From contig CM070579.1 of the NCBI GenBank assembly GCA_036346355.1, positions 434,001-498,000 on the forward strand: a DNA stretch of 64,000 nucleotides. The letters are read 5' to 3'. This stretch comes from Rhipidocladum racemiflorum (taxonomy: Eukaryota > Streptophyta > Magnoliopsida > Poales > Poaceae). Of the stretch, positions 55,209 through 64,000 are shown one piece after another (position 1 is the first letter of the stretch; each line of letters starts with the position of its first letter). Made by a program: the position numbers and the translations under genes. Below the pieces are notes generated by a model. That model ran no database searches. It was not told where the DNA came from and was given only the letters and a program-made list of their open reading frames with translations.

Positions 55209-56756
55209 TTTGGTATCAGAGCGAGGTTCTAATCTTGGTGTCGCGCTTGCCCTGGGGGAGACCACCACTACTGCGCCTCGGGGCAGGCTATCATCGGAGG
55301 CGGGGGGGCGGTCATTGCGTGGCAAACAGTGGGGTCTGTGTGGCCTTCTACGGCGATTGGTTGTGTAAGCTATGCGCCGAGGTGGTGAAGGAGCAGATGC
55401 GACGGGATCCGTCCAGCTACGTGGAGGCGGTGCTGGGGTCCTATGAGGCTTTATTACCTCTATTGTGATTTTTTTTTGAAAAAACGAAGTTTGAAATTTT
55501 ACAACTTTTTTTTTGCAATTTTTCCTAATCCCCCCAATTTTTCAACATTTGTCGTCGATTTTTGCCAATAATCACTCGAAATTCATCACTTTTTGAGCAG
55601 TTTTTGACCTTTTAGTTCGGATTTTGCTCGCGGTTTGACCAGATTTCACATTTGTTTGACTTTCAAAACCTTCTGATTTTTCACGAATTTCGGTACCACG
55701 GTTCGTCGAAATCCGAGGTCGAAACGGTATGTTACCCCTAGTTCTTTCCCGTGCCCTTCCCTCCTTCGAAATGAGTTTCAAGTCGGTTAAAAATGGTTGA
55801 ACTTGCTTTCAAAAGAATTCAGCCTAGTTTTGAAAGAATGCAACTCGAGAAGTTTTAGCTCGAATCCAAAAAAAAAAAAAAAAAAGATAAAATTTAAGTG
55901 TAATTTAAAAAATCAAGTTAAAAAAATCGAATATACAATGGGAGCTCCCACCAGTGCCTTCTCTGTTTTTCTCGTTATCTCTCTTGCTCTCTCTAGAATG
56001 GGTGTGTTTGGTTGATGGGATGAGGTTGAAAGGGATATGATGATCCTGTGCCATTTGGTTCTATTATTTTGGATGAATGGAATATTTCAGCATCTAGAGA
56101 GAATATTTCTTAAATTTGTATCACTTGGTTTAAAATGGGATGATTTCATTCAAGCAACTAAAGGCATAGATATTTTTTTTCATAAACCATATTATATATG
56201 TACCACTTGGTACAGACAATCTAACATAACATCCAAGCGGTGGGAAGTAGTGATGGAGTACACCACGTGTCATTATCTCATCTTGACGCCTTATCGCGTG
56301 GCAGACATGCCAGGTGCAATGACGCAAAACCCATAAAGAAGGTGTAATCGGTAACATTAGTTGATACGATCTGACAGTCAAACTGGAAAAATTGCCTCCA
56401 AAATAAAGCTCTGTTTCTTCCTCCTTAGAGCATGTACAGTGGTATAGACGGTAGCTGTCTATAATATACCTCTATATCATTTACAGACAGTACTAAAGAC
56501 AATTTGTACAATAGACCGTCTATATAGTTATTTGTAATGATCTCTCATATGATTAGTAGACTATCTGTATAATAATATACACACTATAGAACTATCTATA
56601 AAACCGTCTATTAAATAGTAGACAATATATTTCTTTTTATTCTCTCTCGTTCACACTATCCAAAATCTAATGTGACGTACCGTAATACCCTTAACGCGAA
56701 AAACCGCGACCAGCTAGAACTAATTTCTCGGCCCAAAACCCTAGCCCCCGCCGCCG
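55209..56756. other. Interval between LTR and CDC48C copy 2
   Basis: First about 250 bases: GC-rich retroelement interior with an open frame (55193-55468) ending EVVKEQMRRDPSSYVEAVLG, which I do not recognise. Then AT-rich sequence with an A-run at 55867-55885, a 'GTTTGGTTGATGGGATGAG' MITE-like stretch from about 56007, and at about 56430 GAGCATGTACAGTGG, a terminus of another common MITE type. No gene. The last 50 bases are the 5' UTR of CDC48C copy 2. Confidence 0.4.
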
Positions 56757-59601
56757 ATGGGGAAGCGCCCGCGCCACGGCGGCTCCGGCCGGGCCCCCTC
56801 GGCAATCTTCCAGTCCTACCTCCGCCGCCTCATATCGGAGGCCGGCCTTGCCGTCCCCGGCTCCTCCGCCGAGGACGTCGCCAACACCCTCCGCTCCCGC
56901 CACCGCGAGCTCCGCCGCCACAAGCTCGATCCCTTCACCTCCGCCGTCCGCCGGGCCCTCTCCTCCCTACCTCCCCACTCCTCACCCGACGACTTCGATT
57001 CCGACGACGACTCCCACGCCTCCCACCACCGCCGCCGCCTCCACGATGCCCACACAACCACCTCCTCCTCCTCCACCTCCCTCTCCGACGAGGCCTCCCA
57101 TCCGCCGCCTACCCCCGCCTTCGATGTCACCAAGTCCATGCTCCGCTCCCACTACGCCTCCCAAACGCCCAAACGGAACCCCAGCACTAACCAGCAGCTC
57201 GAGATCGAGGTGTCGTCAGAGAAGGCCCGCCGCCTCATCACTTCCGATGGAGGCGGCGGAGGCGACGCCAAGCCGGAGGGCGCGGCTGCGCCGATTACCG
57301 AAGGAGGCGACAGAGGAGAGAAGGGGCCAAGGTTTGCCGACCTTGGGGGGATGGAAGCGGTGATAGAGGAGTTGATGATGGAGGTGGTGGTGCCCCTGTG
57401 CCATCCAGAGCTGCCGCGGCAGCTTGGGGTTCGACCTGTGGCTGGGCTTCTGCTGCATGGACCACCTGGCTGTGGGAAGACCACGCTTGCGCATGCCATC
57501 GCTAATGAGACGGGCGTGCCATTCTACAAGATCTCGGCACCAGAGGTCGTGTCGGGGGTCTCTGGTATACTATCTTGCACCAAAATTTGCAAAAAAAGTT
57601 AGAATCTCTGTATATGTAGATTTGATCATTTGCCCAGAAGTTAATGCGCAATTGATCATTTGCCCCGTGTGTCTCACTGATATGTAGCCGCAGGACTCAC
57701 ATGTCAATGAGATATCATGGGCGAAATGATCGATTGCACGTCAACTTCGGGGCAAATCAGCAATTATTCAATGTATGGGCAAACTAATTTGACTGCTCAA
57801 CTTGTTTCATACTGGAAACAATTAAAATGTCGTAATACCCAAGGAATGATGAAATTTACAAATGTTGATGTTTTTTTTTCTGGGTTTCAACTTCAACATA
57901 CCAAATATTTTATGTTTATCTATGTTTGCAAATTCGGGTTGTTTATTATAAGCTTTTCCTTGGTCGACGAATGTAATTTCATGTGTTAACTGATGAACTC
58001 TGTAGCTGTTAGTGTTCAATGCGTGCATTTTAAGCTACTTGATGCATTCCATTTAAAACCTAAAATTTCTGCAATATGAATATGTGGTGCATGGGGTTAA
58101 AATCACATGAGACTGATCCTTTATTCGATTAGATATCGTAAGTTCTATTATCAAATTAGTACTTGTTGCCTTGCATTGCCAATAGTTGGCACATCTTTTT
58201 CTGATAACTTGACGAATAGCTTCAGATACAATGAATAGTTGGAAACTACTGGTATGGATCCAGCTTTACCCCCACACCTATGACTTAACTGAAGGATAAT
58301 TTGTCGGAAGGTCTCATGTTTGCTTTTTTTGGTTTTATATTCATTTGCACTCCTAGATAATTTTTTTTGTCAAGAGTAAGGCAGAAGTTCACCTCATAAT
58401 CTTTGTGTTATTGCAGGAGCTTCTGAGGAAAACATCAGAAGTTTGTTTAAGAAGGCATGCAGGACTGCTCCCTCAATTGTATTTATAGATGAGATAGATG
58501 CAATTGCATCCAAGAGGGAGAGCCTGCAACGAGAAATGGAACGGCGGATAGTTACACAATTAATGACATGCATGGATGAATTCCACCAGAATATTGGATC
58601 AGATGGTGGTGACTTGGATTCACAATCATCTGAAAAGAAACCTGGTTATGTTATTGTCATTGGAGCTACGAATAGACCTGATGCTGTTGACCAGGCGCTT
58701 CGAAGGCCAGGAAGGTTTGATCGAGAGATATCTCTTGGTGTTCCAGATGAGAATGCACGGAAACAGATACTAATGAGGCTTACTAAGAACCTTCGACTGG
58801 AAGGGCAATTTGATTTGTTCAAGATAGCGAGGGCCACACCAGGGTTTGTTGGTGCGGACTTGAAGGCGTTGGTGGATAAAGCAGGGAATCTTGCAATGAA
58901 GAAAATAATTGATAAAAGAAGAGTTCAGTATTGTCGTCGTCAGAATGATGGAAACAGCAAGCAAGACTGGTGGAGACAACCTTGGGATGAAGGTGAGATG
59001 GAGAGCCTCAGTATTACCATGGATGACTTTGAGGTAAACTTTCCACCTTTTACACCTACAGCACAAGTCCAATAATTCCTGTATTAATTTCATCTAGTGT
59101 AAGCTGGATTTGTACTACAGCATGGCATGATCCATTTTTTTCTAATTGCCTGTTTGTTGTTCTATTTAGAGTACATGAATTTGAGTATTAATTTCATATT
59201 TCCATGTCGTGTAAGCTGATATGGATGATGGATCATAGCATGGTCATTTTTTTCTTCTTTCCTTACCACTTGTATGTTCGTATGATATTGTTTTCCTTTT
59301 GTGTGTGTGTGCCATGTCTGTTCTAGGATGCCCGGATATGCCGTTGCGGATACGCCATGTCCAAAAAAACACCGATATGGCGATACGCGCGCGCGTGTGT
59401 AGTATAATTACGTGGGGCATCATGGTGCCTGGGCACCATGATCCAAAAATGGGTATTTCCCCTATGTATTGCATGCGAAAATGTTTGAAATATTTAGGAT
59501 GTTGAGTTTAACTAGTTTACTAAGTAGTTCAAACAAGTTTGAACTAAAATTCAAACTAGAGTTTCCTTTTTTGATTATAGTTTGATTATAGGTATGTGCT
59601 G

Positions 59602-59677
<76 letters not shown>

Positions 59678-60043
59678 AAAAATACTTTACTCAGGAGTAA
59701 TTACTCCCATCTCTGAAATACCACCCAAACGTACTTGAAATACTCCTTTATCGGTTTGGATACACTCATATACTAATTATAAGATATTCCAATGAGATCC
59801 ACATGAAAAAATTGCAAAAGAGTACATAGTTTTTAGCATATTTTGTAAATACCTTCATATACGCATATAAAAAGAAGTATGTCTAAAAAGTGTACATACC
59901 ACCTCTGAAAAAATGTAAATACCACCTACATGATCTTATATACTTATATACTACACGTACATCCTCTCCATTGCGCGAAATACTCTCTACGTTGTGAGAT
60001 ACGGCATAGGGAGTAATTACTCCCGGGAGTAGAAAAGAGGCTT

Positions 60044-60127
<84 letters not shown>

Positions 60128-61474
60128 CAAAGCATGTGATCTAAATTCGACTCTATTTTTTCCAAGGTATGTGTTTCATTTGAGTTGTTATAGATGGGTA
60201 TATAGTCTAAAACTGAAATTTTCGAAAAATATACCTGATTTTGGTTTGAATTCGCTCATTTGAAATCATGGTGCCCCATTCTAGTGTCATGTGTGTTTGT
60301 GCGTGCCAGGCAAGTATCAGGAATTATTTTCTTTTTTAAAAAAATAGGAAATTCACTGATACGGGAAGGATACGTATTCGACCATATCCGGGCCGTATCC
60401 GATAGCGATACACCAGTTTTCTTAAGTATCCAAGTATCAGAGTGTCTGTTTTCTACTGCCATTAGCTTTGTAGTAGCTGATTTAATATGCCTTGTGACTT
60501 TATTCGCTGAAGGAAGCAACCAAAATGGTTCAGCCATCCTTGAGAAGAGAAGGATTCTCTTCTGTCCCAGATGTCACATGGGATGATGTTGGAGGTCTCG
60601 ATTCATTAAGGAAAGAATTCGAAAGGTGCATTGTTCGATGTATCAAGCACCCTGAAATTTATGAGGTGAATCACACTTGTATCCCAACAAACTGTGTTCT
60701 ACACTACATTCTTTTGTTTGTTATCATGTTAACCATAGTGATTGGCAGCTTAAAACTTACCACTCCAGAAATTGTACCAAAGTCGGTTCATAGACATCTG
60801 TAGTTTGTATATGCAATATTTTTTTTTGAAATCTAGCATTCCCTTAAGTATTTTATACACTTAATTTTTGTTTTCATGTCCTCTTTGTTGTCTGCCTTCC
60901 AAGGAATTTGGAGTGAATCTGCAAGCTGGCTTTTTGCTGTTTGGACCCCCAGGCTGTGGGAAAACACTAATAGCAAAAGCAGTTGCACATGACGCCGGGG
61001 CTAATTTTATTCACATTAAGGTAATTGATGTCGAGATTTCCATATTTTTTACTATGCTTCTTTCAAATTTGTACAAACCAGTGCTAAGATATTTCTTTTT
61101 CGGGAATTTTAGGGGCCTGAGCTATTAAACAAGTATGTTGGGGAGAGTGAATCAGAAGTAAGGAAAATTTTCGCTCGTGCACTAACTAACTCCCCGTGCA
61201 TCCTATTTTTTGATGAGGTAAAAGTTTGTGTTTAGCTGACCGTACAATCTATTTTGTTGAGGAAATTTTTGATCAATTACTGAAAGCAAGTTTGAGTGTT
61301 TGATACATTTCTACTACTGGAAGTATTCGATCAACTTGTTTGTGTTGGGTGCAAAGGTGTTTTTCCAAGTATATGATGCTCAAGTGTTTATTTCATGTGA
61401 TGTGGCAGGTAGATGCTTTGACAACACAAAGAGGGAAAGAGGGGGGATGGGTTGTTGAACGTCTCCTAAACCAG
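56757..61474 (+). CDS. CDC48C: CDC48C/NVL-type AAA ATPase, copy 2 (first six of nine exons in the window)
   Basis: Inverted duplicate of the gene at 11568-16607. Exons 56757-57564, 58417-59033, 60513-60665, 60904-61020, 61113-61217 and 61409-61474 have exactly the same lengths (808, 617, 153, 117, 105, 66) and phases as copy 1. The frame is open throughout and D1 (GPPGCGKT, IVFIDE) and D2 Walker A and B (GPPGCGKT, CILFFDE) are intact. Protein changes are few, for example SPDDFDSD for SPDASDSD and ATPGFVG for ATTGFVG. Intron 6 is entered by a Helitron at 61524; exons 7-9 would lie beyond the window if they exist. Similarity to copy 1 stops about 15-20 bases upstream of the ATG, so the promoter is different. 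Confidence 0.88.
57618..57774. mobile_element. 157-bp MITE in intron 1 of CDC48C copy 2, absent from copy 1
   Basis: Inserted relative to the same intron of copy 1. Imperfect inverted arms: GATCATTTGCCCAGAAGTTA through CAATTGATCATTTGCCCC, and the inverse GGGCGAAATGATCGATTGCA through AACTTCGGGGCAAATC. ATGT is present at both borders and once in copy 1, consistent with a short target duplication. Confidence 0.8.
59604..59675. repeat. (TA)n microsatellite, left of the nested element
   Basis: About 36 TA units directly abutting the nested insertion at 59676. Copy 1 has only a few TA units at the same place (about 13822-13836). Confidence 0.95.
59676..60045. mobile_element. Micron-like element nested in a (TA)n microsatellite
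   Basis: A 370-bp element bounded on both sides by long (TA)n runs. Its ends are imperfect inverted repeats: GGAAAAATACTTTACTCAGG AGTAATTACTCCC on the left and the inverse of GGAAGCCTCTTTTCTACTCC CGGGAGTAATTACTCCC on the right. Rice Micron elements are described as inserting into TA microsatellites; size and context fit, but I cannot confirm family identity without a search. Confidence 0.65.
60046..60124. repeat. (TA)n microsatellite, right of the nested element
   Basis: About 39 TA units between the nested element and the rest of the host MITE. Confidence 0.95.
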
Positions 61475-61523
61475 GTCTGAACATTTCTTTCTACTAGTTA
61501 CCTACTCACCTTTATATTCACGA

Positions 61524-64000
61524 CTAGTAGGTTGCCCGTGCGTTGCAACAGAATATCAAAAGGTGTTCATAAAGCACACGAATATACGTACCAGAAATGA
61601 TGGAAAGTGCTCATATGTCATTACAACATTAAAACGAACCATAGGCAATATGGTTGGCAGAAGTGTTCCAAATATAAATTGCAAAAAGATTAATTGATCA
61701 AAAAGGTCATATTTCCAAACAAATAGTACTACCCATATTTAGTAACCTTTTTGCTTTATGTGTTCAAATTCTAGAAAGAAGTGCATAAGCTTATGCATTT
61801 ACAATCAGAGCATATCCAATGTAAAGTCATGAAGAACAACAACGAGTTACAATGCACAAGAGCACATACATTGGGATAAAGTTGATGATAAATGTATAGC
61901 CTCCCCAAGAACAGACCTGAAAAAGGCTAGTACATGGTTATAAAATTCATTTGAAATTCATGGATCAAAACTACAAGTTTACCATGTACAAATACGAGAG
62001 AGCATTTAGCGTTACATAGAAGAGTGATCTTGTGGTCAATTTCTGTATATCATTTTGCAAACAAGTGTATAGTGCTATGTTAAAATGAGGCAAAATGGAA
62101 AAGGCATCTTGTGCACCATTACCTTTACATACAGATAAAATATGAACATCAAAGCAAATATTATTACAGTTTAATTATCATACCTGCCTACAATACATCT
62201 TGAGATTTATGAGGGGACCTGTAATAATGTCAAGAGAGGACAACATTGTGATTAATGACAAAATATGATTTCAGTATAGAAGGCTACATATACATAGTTA
62301 ATATAGCATTCTTAAAAATAACAATAACAGTAGAGAAGGCTACATACATGGCTGCACTTCAACACACTAAAACTGCCAGAATGGCATGTGGTTGCATGTT
62401 TCACAAGTTGAATAACATCAAATTCCACAAAAGAAGATATCAGCAACTCAATTCTATTATCTGCAGATGTATCAATTCCAAGATGAACTTCAGCTCATAG
62501 AGAATCAAATCCAATATGCAGACCTGTGTAGCAATGCCAGCATGGTCCACTCCAGGGACCCACAGAGCATTATAGCCTGACATCCTCAGCCAGCGTATCA
62601 GAGCATCCTGGATTGTTAAAATGCAAGGAAATTAGAATCATTGCCTAGTTAATGCCTATAGTGTTAAGATTGCATATAGGTCTATCTGTCTTTGCGAGCA
62701 AAACAATAACAACCTCTATAGCCGCTGTAAGTGCATGACCTATGTGAAGTGCTCCGGTCACATTCGGAGGTGGCAGCACCTGAATAGAAATAACATAGCT
62801 TTGTTGCTAGAAGCTATTCCATATTTATTATTATTTGTAGAAAAGCACTACACACTATAGTGGTTTCATAAGATGCAGTTTACTAAATCAGCTCATAGCA
62901 CATCTAGCACAACCTTCATGAGCATGAGTGACTTACTATAACAAATGGTGGTTTTGAGCTTGCAGGATCTGCACCAAAATATCCTGATGACTCCCACCAA
63001 GCATACCATCTACATTACGAAAAAACAAAGGAAGGAATGCACGTAGTTAAGCTCATCATCTCAGAGACTCATGCTATGAATTATAAAAATGAGAAAGCTT
63101 ACGATTTCTCAACTGCATTTGGGCTATATTGCTTGGCCATCTGACGTGCCAGCAATTTCTTCTGCCCTTGTCTGGATCAATGAAATCCTCAGGATTTTCA
63201 TCCTCCACAGCTTTCTTCTGTTGTGTCTTCTCAATTTTCTTAGGTCCATCGGAAGTTGCTTGCACCTGCAAAAAACCAAATCAACACGAAGAAAGGAGTA
63301 AACCATATCTACCACCAAGCATTTCAGTAAGTAGCTACTATCAAGATCGCCCATCAAGTCATATCCAAATTCATGAATAATAATAATTCAACCTGAAGCC
63401 TAGCTACCTCCTTTTGCTTTGCCTTGAGTCTTTTCTTCTCCTTCTCTTTCGCCTACGAGCAGAACCACTTAACCCATAAGTGACCTTTTCACATACGCAA
63501 TAACAAACATTTCGATCTGATTAGTAATAATAAGTAGTATAGGTGCAATAATAGGTGCTACCTTTTTTGTTTGCCTCAAACAGAGTGTCCTGTTTTAGCA
63601 GTAGAGTTCCTGGTCATTTTTGGTTGGAGAAAAAGAAAACAGAATTCAGAAGAAGGGGCTATGCAACTAACATAACTTAGTGTAACCATGTCAAAGCAAG
63701 CGCAATGGCATACCTGTGCGTTCTGTGAGGTCCATAGTTATTTTACGTTTCTTGGACGGTTTGTCAATATTGTTTTCAGCTATTCCTGTAAAATGGGTCA
63801 CCCATACTCATAAATATAGGGAAAGGTGAACACCATAATTGTGGAGAAGCTCAATATAAATAGCATGCACAACGAAGAAATGATCAGTAAGATGGCAACA
63901 GGACGATTGTTCAGTACAACAATCGCACGATGCTGAAATGTGGCAACATACATACTGCTCTTTTTTTATCCATGGATGCTCGATGTTTTTTGCGTGTGTC
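61524..64000 (-). mobile_element. Helitron 3' part, inserted in CDC48C copy 2 intron 6, carrying ValRS exons
   Basis: On the minus strand the element ends GTTGCAACGCACGGGCAACC TACTAG at 61524, followed by T. The same intron of copy 1 (about 12400) reads straight through TTCACGATACAG, so the insertion lies exactly between A and T with a CTAG end, the Helitron hallmark. A hairpin (GTTGC/GCAAC, 61531-61549) precedes the end. The interior 61550-62520 is AT-rich and non-coding; 62524-63785 holds exons of valyl-tRNA synthetase. The 5' TC end is outside the window. No Rep/helicase sequence is seen in the part present. Confidence 0.8.
62524..63785 (-). pseudogene. Captured 5' exons of valyl-tRNA synthetase (fragment with frameshift)
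   Basis: ValRS charges tRNA-Val. Seven exons with intact splice sites are visible: 63785-63714, 63609-63562, 63452-63393, 63265-63103, 63009-62937, 62779-62714, 62607-62524. They read the Lys-rich N-terminal extension (AKEKEKKRLKAKQKEVARLQ), ENPEDFIDPD, WYAWWESSGYFGADP, PPPNVTGALHIGHALTAAIE (HIGH motif of class I synthetases) and MSGYNALWVPGVDHAGIATQ. Exon four (163 nt) is out of phase with the next exon; the frame changes just after FIDPD, where about 7 nucleotides seem lost. The catalytic domain stops right after AGIATQ and the editing domain, KMSKS motif and anticodon domain are absent. So it is a gene fragment, most simply captured by the Helitron, sense strand same as the element. Confidence 0.85.

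Larger units (their letters stand above)
59414..60277. mobile_element. MITE of the GGCACCATGGTGCC family in CDC48C copy 2 intron 2, split by a nested element
   Basis: Inverted counterpart of 13655-14025 at the same intron position. Left GGGGCATCATGGTGCCTGGG, right ATCATGGTGCCCC. Its short TA stretch has expanded and been split by a 370-bp insertion. Confidence 0.82.

Noticed and set aside
55193..55468. A 91-codon frame directly after the LTR as a possible Gag or host gene
   Set aside because: It begins inside the LTR/PBS region and shows no Gag zinc knuckle or other motif I can recognise, so it is listed only as retroelement interior.

Overview
The window looks like a nuclear segment of a grass genome, most probably rice (Oryza). 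Evidence: multi-exon genes with GT-AG introns, first exons much richer in GC than the rest of the gene (typical of grasses), a Stowaway-type MITE, other short inverted-repeat elements, Helitron termini, LINE tails, Ty1/copia debris and a CACTA-like element. From memory only, and unchecked, the neighbourhood of RPL9, leaf FNR and WAT1-type genes resembles the top of rice chromosome 2.

Layout. 1-1.8 kb: 5' part of a GH28 polygalacturonase gene (minus). 3.8-7.2 kb: a basic coiled-coil protein of unknown function (minus) whose probable 5' UTR exon lies head-to-head with a PPPDE/DeSI-type isopeptidase gene (7.27-9.56 kb, plus). 11.6-16.6 kb: an intact nine-exon CDC48C/NVL-type AAA ATPase (minus). 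18.4-20.3 kb: an intronless PLS-class PPR gene. 21.9-25.2 kb: a sugar-phosphatase-like HAD gene with a decayed last exon, followed by a broken intronless HAD copy. 25.6-27.2 kb: RPL9 (uL6) with site II and telo-box promoter motifs. 28.8-32.8 kb: a CACTA-like element holding a nested array of paired near-palindromes. 33.8-52.6 kb: three WAT1/UMAMIT-type EamA transporter genes on the plus strand with the same six-exon plan; leaf ferredoxin-NADP reductase and an alpha-expansin lie between the first two on the minus strand. 54.5 kb: a frameshifted PMEI-like gene cut by an LTR. 56.8-61.5 kb: a second CDC48C copy in inverted orientation, with the first six exons intact, followed in intron 6 by a Helitron that runs off the window and carries seven exons of valyl-tRNA synthetase.

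The most informative feature is that paralogous loci inside the window act as empty-site controls. The two CDC48C copies place the Helitron insertion at an A|T dinucleotide and show that a 157-bp MITE and a TA-flanked (Micron-like) element are present only in copy 2, while an older 371-bp MITE is shared. Comparing intron lengths in the three WAT1 genes likewise delimits a 387-bp Helitron in the third gene. RPL9 intron 2 has a displaced copy near 10.7 kb.

The host genes do not form a pathway; they are ordinary housekeeping, chloroplast, cell-wall and transporter genes. I found no convincing tRNA or rRNA gene, no CRISPR array and no bacterial-type operon. Exon limits are read by eye from splice consensus and reading phase.
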